Positions 1-8,542 are shown, numbered from the stretch's first letter. The stretch is 35,936 nucleotides of DNA from an uncultured Steroidobacter sp. (GCA_946478975.1 CAMLEO010000035.1:1-35936), one strand, 5' to 3'. Notes: generated by a model from the letters alone, not told the origin. Program-made: numbers and translations.

Positions 1-2
1 CG

Positions 3-617
3 CCGAGCGTGAATCTGCTCGGGACGTTCAACTACGGTCCGGTGCAACAGAAGCTGATCCTCGGCTATGAATATTACTACGAGCTCACGCGGAACGACGT
101 GTTTCGCCGCTCGTTCACGGGCTTGTCGGCGCTCACGTTGCATGAGCGTGGCGAGCGCGTGAGTGCTTACGCGGAAGCTTACGTGGCGGCGTTGCCGATC
201 CAGATCGCGCAACGCGAATTGGAAACGATCGGCAATGGCTTGAACTGGTCGCAGGAGCAGCTGTTTCTGCGCGGGCTGTCGAATGACATGGGGCCCGGCA
301 ACGTGGTGACGATCACGATCGAGCACGAGCACGTCACCGAAGTCTTCACCGGCTTTGGCGAGCGAGGCGTGCGTTCGGAAGCCGTCGCCGGCGCTGCTGT
401 CGACGAGGCGCGTGGTTACATTGCGTCCAGCGCGGCGGTGGGCGAGCACCTTGCGGATCAGTTGTTGCTGCCGATGGCGCTCGGCCAGGGCGGATCGTTC
501 ACCACCCTGGCCGCCACGGATCATCTGCGATCCAATGCGCTCGTCATCGAGCGTTTCACGTCCAAGCGCGTGACCATCACGAAGTCGGCCGCAGGCTTTG
601 AGGTGCGGGTGAGCTGA
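3..617 (+). CDS. rtcA: RNA 3'-terminal phosphate cyclase, C-terminal part (5' end outside window)
   Basis: RtcA converts RNA 3'-phosphates to 2',3'-cyclic phosphates using ATP and acts in RNA repair. From about base 125 onward the frame matches the RtcA C-terminal half. It shows an ERG strand, a 'DMGPGNVV' segment, 'HVTEVFTGFGERGVRSE', and 'VGEHLADQLLLPMALGQGG', which contains the conserved His-Leu-Ala-Asp-Gln active-site region. The frame is open to the left edge, so the true start lies upstream. The first ~35 codons do not show the GFYPAGGG motif that should sit about 26 residues before ERG. Instead they read like a beta-barrel strand (see finding). The 3' end overlaps the convergent oxidoreductase gene by 41 bases. 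The RtcA call is secure for the C-terminal part; whether the gene is intact is uncertain. Confidence 0.85.
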   Translation, partial: PSVNLLGTFNYGPVQQKLILGYEYYYELTRNDVFRRSFTGLSALTLHERGERVSAYAEAYVAALPIQIAQRELETIGNGLNWSQEQLFLRGLSNDMGPGNVVTITIEHEHVTEVFTGFGERGVRSEAVAGAAVDEARGYIASSAAVGEHLADQLLLPMALGQGGSFTTLAATDHLRSNALVIERFTSKRVTITKSAAGFEVRVS

Positions 618-1719
618 CGTTCACGATCACCTTGCCGCGAGCGTGCCAGCTCGCGAGATACTCGATCGCCGCCGGCACTTCGTTGAATGAAAAGCGGCGA
701 TCGATCACCGATTTCATTTTCCCGGCGCGGGCGAGATCGGCCAGAACATTCAGATCGTCGTGAGTCACGTGCGCGATGAAGAAGTCGAAGTGCTCGTCGA
801 CGAACCAGTTCACAACGGCTCCTTGGAGAACGCCGCCAAACATGCCGATCCACGGGCCGTGTTTCGGCGCGCCGACGATGACGACGGTGCCTTTGGGTAC
901 CAGCGCGCGTCGAAGGGCGAGCGGCGACTGATTGCCGACGTTGTCGATGATCAGATCGTAACGTTTGCCCGCGGCGGTGAAGTCCTCTTGTTTGTAATCG
1001 ACAACGTGGTCGGCGCCGAGCGAGCGTACCAGCTCGACGTTTTTAGTGCTGCATACACCTGTGACTTCCGCGCCAAACGATTTAGCGATTTGCACGGCGA
1101 AGGTGCCGACGCCGCCAGAGGCGCCGTTGATCAATACTTTCTGACCTGCTTGCAGATGTCCCTGGTCGCGTAGTGCTTGCAGCGCCGTGATGGCCGCGAT
1201 TGGCATGGCCGCCGCTTCGTCGAAGTTGAGATTGTCAGGCATGAGCGCGATGCCGCGGTCTTCCCGAACGACCACATATTCAGCGAACGCACCGCCGCGG
1301 CCGCCGAACACGCGATCGCCCACTTTGAAGTGCGTGACCTGAGGACCGATCGCTTCAATCGTTCCTGCGAAGTCGACGCCGACACTCGGGTCTTCGGGCT
1401 TGCCGAGTCCGCCCGACAGCCGCATGAGATAGGGCCAGCCGGCGACGGTGTGCCAGTCGAGCGGATTCACGGCGGCCGCATGGACGCGGACCAGCACCTC
1501 GTTGTTGATCGGAGCGGGCTTGGGAATATCTTCGAGCGTGAGTATGGCGGGCGGGCCGTAACATCGCTGCATGACGGCCTTCATCGTGGGCTGCGCGCTT
1601 TCCGCGGACGAGGCCGTCGCCGGGCACGGTGCGTTGTGGCTCAGAGCGATCGCGAATGAGACGATCGCCAGTGCGAAGACGCCAAGCACGCCGATGAGGA
1701 TGCGCTTTCCGGTTGTCAT
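577..1719 (-). CDS. Membrane-anchored zinc-independent MDR oxidoreductase (quinone oxidoreductase-like)
   Basis: 380 residues. Residues 46-370 form a medium-chain dehydrogenase/reductase of the quinone oxidoreductase class. They have an N-terminal GroES-like part ('VNPLDWHTVAGWP', 'GVDFAGTIEAIG', 'VGDRVFGG') and a Rossmann domain with the nucleotide-binding loop 'INGASGGVGTFAVQIAK'. The structural and catalytic zinc cysteines of alcohol dehydrogenases are absent, so an NAD(P)H-dependent reductase is likely; the substrate is unknown. Residues 7-27 are a hydrophobic segment after a Lys-Arg start, predicting a membrane anchor or signal peptide, which is unusual for this family. The start ATG has a good GGGAG ribosome site about 9 bases upstream. 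An internal ATG at 1584 would yield the plain cytosolic enzyme. The gene is divergent from the kinase gene that follows. Confidence 0.85.
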   Translation of the reverse strand: MTTGKRILIGVLGVFALAIVSFAIALSHNAPCPATASSAESAQPTMKAVMQRCYGPPAILTLEDIPKPAPINNEVLVRVHAAAVNPLDWHTVAGWPYLMRLSGGLGKPEDPSVGVDFAGTIEAIGPQVTHFKVGDRVFGGRGGAFAEYVVVREDRGIALMPDNLNFDEAAAMPIAAITALQALRDQGHLQAGQKVLINGASGGVGTFAVQIAKSFGAEVTGVCSTKNVELVRSLGADHVVDYKQEDFTAAGKRYDLIIDNVGNQSPLALRRALVPKGTVVIVGAPKHGPWIGMFGGVLQGAVVNWFVDEHFDFFIAHVTHDDLNVLADLARAGKMKSVIDRRFSFNEVPAAIEYLASWHARGKVIVNVSSPAPQSLRPTS

Positions 1720-1878
1720 AGTGGTTTCTCCCTGTCGGTTTTGCGAGGACTATGCAAGCACGCGGGCGGGAAAACGAGCGCCATGCGACGAGTGACGGTC
1801 TGGACGCCTCCAGTAACGCCCAGCCGGGACGAATGGCGGCGTGCTGCGAGGCTCGCCAACAAGATTTATAGTGGCCCC

Positions 1879-2976
1879 ATGGTTTCGGCAATCGGGCAGC
1901 AACAGATTCTGCAGGCACGGCCGCGAGGCATGGCACTCGCTTTCGGCTGGCGACGTTTGCTGCTGGCGCTCGGGCTTTCGACGCTGTTCGGCGTATTCAA
2001 CAGTCTGCCGTCCGGCACGCCGCCGACGTACATCACGATTTTTCACGCCGTCGTCGTCGGCCTGGTTGCGGTGCTCGCCTTCGGTTTGTTTGAGCAGCGT
2101 CCGTTGCGCCTGCCGTCCTGGCTGCCGCGCTGGGTGCTGCAGGTGTTGGGGGTGATGATTGCCATTCCGAGCGGCGTGCTGCTCGCACATTTCATCTCCA
2201 TGGCGGTCGACATTCATTCGGCCCACCAGCAGCCGCAGATGATGGGCCTGATCGTGCTGCTCGTGGAAGGCTTGCTGTTCGGGCCCTGGATTGCGCTCGG
2301 CGCGATGCTTCGGCAACGAGATATTTTCGCTCGCCACCAGGCGCTGGCCTTCGAGCTGGAGCGCAGCGAGCTGGAGCGTCGGGCGCTCGATGCGCGGCTG
2401 CGTTTGTTACAGGCGCAAGTGAAACCTCACTTCCTGTTCAACACGCTGGCGAATGTGCAGGCGTTAGTGAATGCCGGCTCGCCGCAGGCGTCGCCGGTGT
2501 TGGCGAGTTTGATTGCGTACCTGCGCGCCGCCGTTCCGAGAATGCAGGCGGAAGCCGCCACGCTGGAGCAGGAACTGGAACTCGTGCGCGCCTACCTGGA
2601 GATCATGCAAATGCGCATGCCCGACCGGCTGCAGTTCGCTTTGCAAATGGCGCCGGCGGCCGCGAAGTTGCAATGTCCGCCGATGAGCCTGCTGACGCTG
2701 GTCGAGAACGCCGTCCAGCACGGCATCGATCCGAGTGAGATCGGCGGACGTATCGACGTGGATGTATCGATGCGTGAGGGTCGTTGTTACGTGCGCGTCG
2801 CCGATACGGGTGTGGGATTGAAATCGGCAGGCGGCGGCCTCGGCACCGGACTGTCCACGCTGCGAGAACGGATGCAACTCGCCTTCGGCGGCGAGGCGCA
2901 GTTTCATCTGACAGAAATCGAGCCGCACGGGGTGTGCGCCGAATTGAGCTTCCCCGCGCGGCCGGCCGATCTATGA
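1879..2976 (+). CDS. LytS/YehU-type sensor histidine kinase
   Basis: 365 residues with the start chosen. Four membrane segments lie at about residues 27-43, 52-72, 85-109 and 121-143. A charged helix (150-180) follows, then the His_kinase (PF06580-type) core with phospho-acceptor His184 in 'VKPHFLFNTLANV'. Asn277 sits in 'LTLVENAVQHGI' and the ATP lid is 'VADTGVGL' with 'GGLGTGLSTLRERM'. This family pairs with LytTR regulators, and one follows immediately, overlapping by the ATGA at 2973-2976. There is no extracytoplasmic sensor domain beyond the short loops, so the signal is probably sensed in or near the membrane. The start is uncertain: the frame is open further upstream (ATG at 1783), and ATG at 1930 is also possible. 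No strong ribosome site marks any of them. Confidence 0.88.
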   Translation: MVSAIGQQQILQARPRGMALAFGWRRLLLALGLSTLFGVFNSLPSGTPPTYITIFHAVVVGLVAVLAFGLFEQRPLRLPSWLPRWVLQVLGVMIAIPSGVLLAHFISMAVDIHSAHQQPQMMGLIVLLVEGLLFGPWIALGAMLRQRDIFARHQALAFELERSELERRALDARLRLLQAQVKPHFLFNTLANVQALVNAGSPQASPVLASLIAYLRAAVPRMQAEAATLEQELELVRAYLEIMQMRMPDRLQFALQMAPAAAKLQCPPMSLLTLVENAVQHGIDPSEIGGRIDVDVSMREGRCYVRVADTGVGLKSAGGGLGTGLSTLRERMQLAFGGEAQFHLTEIEPHGVCAELSFPARPADL

Positions 2977-3758
2977 GCGCTCAGCATCCGACCGCATTGA
3001 TTGCCGACGACGAGCCGCTGCTGCGAGATGCACTCGAGCGTATGTTGTCGAAAGCATGGCCCGAGCTGAAGGTGATCTGTCGCGCCCGCAACGGTCGCGA
3101 AGCGATGGATCAGTTCGATGCACATCGGCCGGACATTTGTTTTCTGGACGTGCAGATGCCCGGCAAGACCGGCGTCGAAGCGGCCCAGCACATCGGTCGC
3201 CGGGCCCATCTCGTATTCGTGACTGCCTATGATCAATATGCCGTGCAGGCATTTGCGCAGGGAGTGCTCGATTACCTGGTGAAGCCGGTGGAGCCCGCAC
3301 GGCTGGCTGAAACAGTCGCGCGTTTGCAGGAGCGACTGCGTGCATCCCAGCCTGCACTCAACACCGAGACTCTGCTGCAACAACTGGTCGCGAGCCTGGA
3401 ACGAAACAAAGCACCGGAGACACTGCGTTGGCTGCGCGCGTCGGTGGGTCAGACAGTACGACTCATCGCGGTCGACGATATCGATTATCTGCGCTCGGAG
3501 GAAAAGTACACGCAGATCGCCTGGCGCGACGATGCCGGCCAGCCGCGCGACGCTGTGGTTCGCACGCCGCTCAAGGAACTGCTCGCGCAACTCGATCCGG
3601 CGCAGTTCGCCCAGGTGCACCGTTCGGTCGCCGTCAATCTCCGTGCCGTCAGCCATGTCACGCGCGGGCCGAATGAGACCGCCAACATACATTTAAAGGG
3701 GCGCGACCAGGTGTTGCCCGTCAGCCGCAGCTACCTGCATGTATTCCGGCAGATGTGA
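2973..3758 (+). CDS. LytTR-family response regulator
   Basis: 261 residues. The receiver domain (residues 7-120) has the acidic pair Asp12-Asp13, phospho-acceptor Asp59 in 'ICFLDVQMPGKTG', Thr in 'VFVTAYD', and Lys in 'DYLVKPVEP'. The C-terminal part (about 155-261) is a LytTR DNA-binding domain ('VDDIDYLRSEEKYTQI', 'VHRSVAVNL', 'LPVSRSYLHVFRQM'). Such regulators bind pairs of direct repeats at promoters of virulence, bacteriocin or envelope genes. Its ATG overlaps the kinase stop by four bases, so the two are translationally coupled cognate partners. The next genes follow with no room for a separate promoter, so they are candidate targets or effectors of the system. Length is normal for the family. 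Confidence 0.93.
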   Translation: MSAQHPTALIADDEPLLRDALERMLSKAWPELKVICRARNGREAMDQFDAHRPDICFLDVQMPGKTGVEAAQHIGRRAHLVFVTAYDQYAVQAFAQGVLDYLVKPVEPARLAETVARLQERLRASQPALNTETLLQQLVASLERNKAPETLRWLRASVGQTVRLIAVDDIDYLRSEEKYTQIAWRDDAGQPRDAVVRTPLKELLAQLDPAQFAQVHRSVAVNLRAVSHVTRGPNETANIHLKGRDQVLPVSRSYLHVFRQM

Positions 3759-3793
3759 AGCTAAGATACTGCAGCAGCGGAGGGCAGGGACGA

Positions 3794-4987
3794 ATGGGGC
3801 AGCGGTACGGTCGGCGGGCGGAACTCTGGTTCATCGCGGGATTCGCGAGCGCGCTACTCACGTTGTCATCGGTAACGCATGCCGTTACGGCGGGTTCGCA
3901 ACCGGCTGCCAGGCAGGAGGCTGAAGGGCCCGTCGATGCCGCCGAGGCCGAGCGCCGCGGCTTCCTGGTTTTAGGTGTCAATCGAGCTCAGGCGATGCAA
4001 TGGTTCGAGCAGGCCGCACGCGCCGGTCGACCTGCAGCGCAGTGGGTGCTCGGGCGGCATTATTTCGATGCCCGAGGTGAGGCTCGCGATCCTGCTCGGG
4101 CTGTGCAGCTCATTCGCTCTGCCGCTGAACAGGGACTGGCACGCGCGCAGGGTTTTCGCGGTTGGATGTATCTGGAAGGCGCTGACGTCGAGCGCAATCC
4201 CGAGCAGGCATTCATGTGGCTCAAGGCTGCGGCCAGACAAGAGGATGCGTACTCGCTTCGCATGCTTTCGGGTTTCTATGGGAATGGCATCGCGACTCAG
4301 CGAAATCCGGAGCTGGCGCGACGTTTGTTATTGCGCTCGGCAGAGTTGGGCGATCCGGAAGCCGCCGTGGCCACGTATGCCTGGATGGCGTACGGACCGG
4401 CCGAGTCGCGCGATCCGCGCCTGGCCATTCATTTTGTCACTAAAGCTGCGAACACCAACGATGCACGGGCCACTTATGTGCTCGCTCGCGAATATCTGCG
4501 AGGCGAACACGTGCAGCACGATCCGAAGACAGCGGCGCAGTGGCTGCAACGTTCTTCGGATGCAGGCAATGCATTGGCGTCGCTGTGGTTGAGCGAGCTG
4601 CATTTCAAAGGGTTCGGGGTCGCACGCGATCAGTCGAGAGCCGAGAAGTTGTTGAACGACGCGCTGACGCGCGCGTCGATGCAGGAAAAGAATCAGTTCG
4701 CGTGGGATCTTTCGGTGAACGAGGATGAGCGGCTGCGTGATGGCTCGCTCGCTGTGCGAGTGCTCGAACCGGCGCTCGCAGCGGTGACGGAGAAGGTGAC
4801 GGCGCACGTCGATACGCTCGCGGCCGCTTATGCGGAGATCAAACAATTCGACCGGGCGGTGACGACCCAGCTCAGCGCGATCGATCGCGCGAAACGCGAG
4901 CGGCGTCCGCAAGAAATGATCGACGGCATGGTGGCGCGCCTCAAGCTCTATCAGAGCGGCGCGCCGTATCGGGAGCCCGAGCCGTGA
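3794..4987 (+). CDS. Secreted Sel1-repeat (SLR) protein
   Basis: 397 residues from the ATG at 3794, which has a GGAGGG-type ribosome site just upstream. A GTG at 3755 overlapping the regulator's stop is the alternative, adding 13 residues. Residues 8-30 look like a signal peptide, so the protein is probably periplasmic. Residues about 60-310 hold roughly six Sel1-like repeats. Their signature is a Gly/Ala pattern of the type 'AxxWxxxAAxxGxxxAxxxLGxxY', seen for example in 'AMQWFEQAARAGRPAAQWVL' and 'AQWLQRSSDAGNALASLWL'. The C-terminal ~85 residues are helical without clear repeats. Sel1 repeats are protein-interaction scaffolds; no catalytic motif is visible. The stop overlaps the next start by GTGA, so this gene is probably co-translated with the CPBP protease and may be its partner or adaptor (inference). 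Confidence 0.85.
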   Translation: MGQRYGRRAELWFIAGFASALLTLSSVTHAVTAGSQPAARQEAEGPVDAAEAERRGFLVLGVNRAQAMQWFEQAARAGRPAAQWVLGRHYFDARGEARDPARAVQLIRSAAEQGLARAQGFRGWMYLEGADVERNPEQAFMWLKAAARQEDAYSLRMLSGFYGNGIATQRNPELARRLLLRSAELGDPEAAVATYAWMAYGPAESRDPRLAIHFVTKAANTNDARATYVLAREYLRGEHVQHDPKTAAQWLQRSSDAGNALASLWLSELHFKGFGVARDQSRAEKLLNDALTRASMQEKNQFAWDLSVNEDERLRDGSLAVRVLEPALAAVTEKVTAHVDTLAAAYAEIKQFDRAVTTQLSAIDRAKRERRPQEMIDGMVARLKLYQSGAPYREPEP

Positions 4988-6825
4988 GCCGCTGGTTGCA
5001 AGCGATCCTGGCGGCGCTGGTGCTGGCGTTGATCGGCTTTGCGGCTCACGCTCAGTCGGTCGATGTCATCGATGAGCTGCGTGCGTTCCCGGCGCCGACC
5101 GTGCGCATGAAACAAATCGATGCAGCAGCTCGTGCGGCTTTCGATTCGGCGCTGGTCGAGTACGACAAACAAGTCGACCTCAATCCCTACGACGTCGTCG
5201 ACCGGGTGCAGCGCTGTCGTTTCATCGATCAGTTCGTCGCCAATTACGAGTACGCCAGTTTCATCGATGATGTAACCGAGGAACAGGACCAGTGCCGCAG
5301 CAAGCTGATGGAGCAGTACCCGGCGCATCCGGAGGTCGCACTCTGGGACCTGGAGCGCGCGTATGGCGACCCATTGCTCACCAAAGGCGCCGAGCTGCTG
5401 AGTCAGCCGTCCTTCGATACCTGGACGACAGGCCAGATGGCGCGCCTGTACACCATGCTGGCGCGCGCAGCCGACGCGAGCGACAAGCGAGACCTCGCTT
5501 TCACATACGCGCAGCGAGCACTGGAGCTGGATGAAACATCCGATGTCAGGCTGATCGCGGCGACTCAGCTGATTGCGCAGAACCAGAAAACCCGTGCGCT
5601 GGAGATTTTATCCGCGCCAGTGCAGGCAGACCATTCGAAGGACGGCTGGACGCTGGTGAAGGAAATGGATTTGCTGGCGCAGTTGGGTGCGTACTCGAAA
5701 GTCATCGAGCTGCACGGCAAGCTGCATGAAATTGTGAACTACGATCACACCGAAGCGGCGCGTGTGCTGCGCGTAGCCGGCGCCAACGACCTGGCGCGCC
5801 AGGAGCTCAAGCTCGCGACCGAAGGCGGCGGCCCGTACAGCACGCAGGACGAGCGCGATTTGTTTCGTTTCGAGCTCGAACTCGGTTCCTCCGAGCAGGC
5901 GCTCGCCGCTTATGACGCATGGCGCAGCTCTGGATGGTTGGAAGATCCGCTCGGCATCAATCGCTTCGCGTTGTTTGTTCGGGATCCGCTGCTGCCGTGG
6001 CAAGCGCGCGACTTCTCAGGTTTGCTCGGCTTCCTGGCTGCGTTCCTGGCGATCGCGCTGATATGCGTCGTGCCGATTGCCGCGGTTCACTATCGAGGGC
6101 TCGCGATGCGCGCTCGCACCGGCGAGCCTTACCCGACCGAGGGCTGGCGTTTGCGACACGCGTGGACGGCGCTCACCTGTCTCGGGCTCGCATCGTTGTT
6201 CGCGCTGTATTCGGCGGGTGCCGTCGACGTGACGGCGCAGAACGCCGGTGGCTGGGCCATCGATGCCAGCAATCAACAGCTCGGGCGCATCACGCTCATC
6301 GAGTCGCTGCTCACGATCGGACTGCTGCTGCCGTTCGCGCTGGTGCCAGTCGCTCGACAGTCGGTGTGGCAGGGCATGCAATGGAGCATGACGAAGTGTG
6401 TGCTGGTGGCCGTTGGCGTTGCCCTGGTCTTTCGCCTTCCTTTGTTGCTGGCGTGGGCGGCGCGTCCGGAGTCGATGCAACAGCTGGCGCTGGACGATGC
6501 GCTCTGGCAAATGATCGGGACGCTGCGGGATCAGTATGGCCTGGTCACCGCGTTGTGGGTCGTGGCCGTGACGGCGCCGGTGGTCGAGGAGTTCGTGTTT
6601 CGGGGTATCGTCTATCGCGCCTTCGCCGCACACATCCGGCCGGGTTGGGCGAACGTCGTGCAGGCGGCGCTGTTCTCGGCGATGCACATGAATTTCAAAG
6701 CAGCCCTCGTGCTGTTCCTGCTCGGCTTCGTGCTCGGCACGCTGGCTCGCCGCTCCGGCAGCCTGCTGGCGCCGATGATCATGCATGCCACTTTCAACCT
6801 GATCGCGGCTTTGATTCTGCTCTGA
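4984..6825 (+). CDS. TPR-like domain fused to CPBP intramembrane metalloprotease
   Basis: 613 residues, GTG start overlapping the previous stop. Residues 1-24 are a signal peptide or first membrane helix. Residues 25-330 are helical with TPR-like pairing ('FTYAQRALELDETSDVRLIA'). From about residue 340 there are several membrane helices. The C-terminal domain is CPBP (Abi/CAAX-protease family), with Glu535-Glu536 and Arg540 in 'VVEEFVFRG', His568 in 'SAMHMNF', and His601 with Asn605 in 'IMHATFN'. All the residues expected of an active glutamate/histidine intramembrane metalloprotease are present. Family members process prenylated proteins or peptides, or confer bacteriocin self-immunity. Being roughly twice the usual CPBP length because of the N-terminal repeats is unusual. 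The substrate is unknown; the context is last gene of the LytS/LytTR operon. Confidence 0.87.
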   Translation: MSRWLQAILAALVLALIGFAAHAQSVDVIDELRAFPAPTVRMKQIDAAARAAFDSALVEYDKQVDLNPYDVVDRVQRCRFIDQFVANYEYASFIDDVTEEQDQCRSKLMEQYPAHPEVALWDLERAYGDPLLTKGAELLSQPSFDTWTTGQMARLYTMLARAADASDKRDLAFTYAQRALELDETSDVRLIAATQLIAQNQKTRALEILSAPVQADHSKDGWTLVKEMDLLAQLGAYSKVIELHGKLHEIVNYDHTEAARVLRVAGANDLARQELKLATEGGGPYSTQDERDLFRFELELGSSEQALAAYDAWRSSGWLEDPLGINRFALFVRDPLLPWQARDFSGLLGFLAAFLAIALICVVPIAAVHYRGLAMRARTGEPYPTEGWRLRHAWTALTCLGLASLFALYSAGAVDVTAQNAGGWAIDASNQQLGRITLIESLLTIGLLLPFALVPVARQSVWQGMQWSMTKCVLVAVGVALVFRLPLLLAWAARPESMQQLALDDALWQMIGTLRDQYGLVTALWVVAVTAPVVEEFVFRGIVYRAFAAHIRPGWANVVQAALFSAMHMNFKAALVLFLLGFVLGTLARRSGSLLAPMIMHATFNLIAALILL

Positions 6826-6849
6826 CCGCGGCGCCATCGGTAGTTTTTT
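6825..6849 (+). terminator. Weak candidate intrinsic terminator after the CPBP gene
   Basis: A short ACCG/CGGT stem (6825-6828 with 6838-6841) is followed by six T residues at 6844-6849. The stem is only four pairs, so this may not stop transcription. The 97 bases between the two genes hold no other clear signal. Confidence 0.25.
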
Positions 6850-6922
6850 CGTACCAAGGATTGAACCTCGCCGTAGTACTGCGGATTGTTCTCCTGAGCG
6901 CATCAACCTATGAGGTTCGAGG

Positions 6923-8542
6923 ATGCCAGGCGATCGTCACAGCGCAGAGCGCATGCGTTTCATGCAGGCAGCGTTCCTGCTGGTGCTCGCGTTATGTTGG
7001 GGCTGGGTCGCGGCGGACGGAAGGTTTCACTGGGACGAGCCGGGGTACTGGTATACGGCGGCCTATTTTTCCGTTCCGGACATCCTGGCCGGCAACTTTC
7101 AGCCCTCGGGCATCGATGGCTTTTCGAACTCGCGGGTCGGGCACATTCTGCTGCTCAAGGCGCTGAATTCCGTGTTCGGGCCCGGGCCGGCATCGCTGGC
7201 GCTGATGATGGCGGCGTATCTTGCGATGCTGGCAATGTTCCTTTGGCTCACGTACCGGCTGTTGCAGGCGTTGAGCTCTGGCGCGCGTTACACGGGCGCC
7301 GCCGTCCTGGCCTGCGCGCTCACGCCGATCTTTGTCTATCTTGCATTCAAGACCGTGGCGGAAATTCCGGCGCTGTTTCTGAGCGCGCTCGCGGCGCTGG
7401 CGTTTGTGAGATCGTTGCGCGAGCGTCCGGTATTGTGGCTGGCCATTGTCGTGATCGCATTGGCCGGCGTGGCGTTCACCAAGAATCACATTGCACTGTT
7501 GCCGGCATCCATGATCGCGGCGTTGATGCTGAGCGGCGGGCTCGGCTATTCGATGCGCAGGATCGTCATGCATGCCGTCGTCGCGGGGCTGGCGTCGCTG
7601 GCAATATTTGCAGGCGTGTTGTTCGCGACCGGCATCCCGCTCGAACGCTATCTCGCCGTGCTCACGTTCGTTGCGCACATCGCGGATCCGCTTTCGGTGC
7701 GGCTGGTGACGCTGGCGCTGGAATGCGGCCCGGTCCTGCTGGTGCTGCCGTTCGCGTTCATGAATCCCAGCAAGCTGCAGCTGCGCTTTTTCGGGCTGTG
7801 GTTCCTGCTTGCAACCGTGCCGCTGCTGCTCTCCACCCGCATCGAAGACCGCTATCTGATCGCCAACCTGGTGCCGATGGCGGGCCTGGCGCAAGTGTCG
7901 TTCGAAGGGTTCAGTCACTTTGTTCGCAGTCGTGCGCCGGACCGCAGCCTGGTCGGGGTCGGAGTATTCGGCGCGTTTGCATTGCTCGCGTTGAGTGCAC
8001 TGGAGCAGCCGCTGATGCTTCATGGCGTGCGCAGCGATCGCTTGTCCGCGCTCGTGCAGCGCTTGGATGCGCTCTACGGCGCCGGTCACTATACGATCGT
8101 CACGCCCAGCGAATACACGACGTTTTTGTATCTGCGTTTCGTGTATCCCGAGCGTGCCGTTTACACGGTGTTTACACCGGCGCCGCCCAATCATCGCGAC
8201 CCGCGAGAGTGGGCATTGTTACAACAGCAGTATTATGGCGCACGGGCCCTGCAGAATTTGCGGGCACTGCGTGCCGTGCCGGGTCCGATCGTTTATGTAT
8301 CGCCCGATGCCAATCCCACGGTGGCCACGTTGCAAGATGCGCTGGAGCATCTGCCCGACAGCGCACCGCGCCGGCTTGCCGAAGGCGTGCTCGCCAAGAT
8401 GCATCCGGGCCGGCCGGATGAGATGAGCTGGATGCGCAGCGATCCGCAGGTGTCGCTGTGTGTCGTCGAACAAACCGGGCACTACGTGGCGTGGCAGGTG
8501 CGGCTGCGTCCGGAGACCATACAAGGTGTCGCATGCTCGTAA
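6923..8542 (+). CDS. GT-C family membrane glycosyltransferase (PMT/ArnT-like)
   Basis: 539 residues and polytopic, with about 10-12 membrane helices between residues 12 and 360, then a C-terminal soluble region (about 370-539). The first extracytoplasmic loop carries 'FHWDEPGYWYTAAYF', whose Asp-Glu pair matches the catalytic acidic motif in the first loop of GT-C enzymes that use polyprenyl-phosphate sugars. Further support is 'FKTVAEIPALFLSAL' and 'TKNHIALLP'. The acceptor and donor are not identifiable. The gene overlaps the following HAD-UbiA gene by 10 bases, which places both in one pathway and hints that the UbiA enzyme supplies its lipid-linked donor. The ATG at 6923 was used; ATG at 6953 is also possible. 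The exact GT family (39/83 or unclassified) is not settled. Confidence 0.78.
   Translation: MPGDRHSAERMRFMQAAFLLVLALCWGWVAADGRFHWDEPGYWYTAAYFSVPDILAGNFQPSGIDGFSNSRVGHILLLKALNSVFGPGPASLALMMAAYLAMLAMFLWLTYRLLQALSSGARYTGAAVLACALTPIFVYLAFKTVAEIPALFLSALAALAFVRSLRERPVLWLAIVVIALAGVAFTKNHIALLPASMIAALMLSGGLGYSMRRIVMHAVVAGLASLAIFAGVLFATGIPLERYLAVLTFVAHIADPLSVRLVTLALECGPVLLVLPFAFMNPSKLQLRFFGLWFLLATVPLLLSTRIEDRYLIANLVPMAGLAQVSFEGFSHFVRSRAPDRSLVGVGVFGAFALLALSALEQPLMLHGVRSDRLSALVQRLDALYGAGHYTIVTPSEYTTFLYLRFVYPERAVYTVFTPAPPNHRDPREWALLQQQYYGARALQNLRALRAVPGPIVYVSPDANPTVATLQDALEHLPDSAPRRLAEGVLAKMHPGRPDEMSWMRSDPQVSLCVVEQTGHYVAWQVRLRPETIQGVACS

Noticed and set aside
6869..6882. Near-palindrome CCGTAGTACTGCGG before the GT-C gene
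   Set aside because: Imperfect and without a recognisable promoter around it, so too weak to list as a site.
5919..7166. 415-codon frame over the CPBP C-terminus and the next gene start
   Set aside because: Crosses two well-supported genes and shows no domain.
6910..8421. 503-codon plus-strand frame overlapping the GT-C gene
   Set aside because: Arg/Gly/Ala-rich without membrane segments; the other frame gives a coherent polytopic glycosyltransferase with the DE loop motif.
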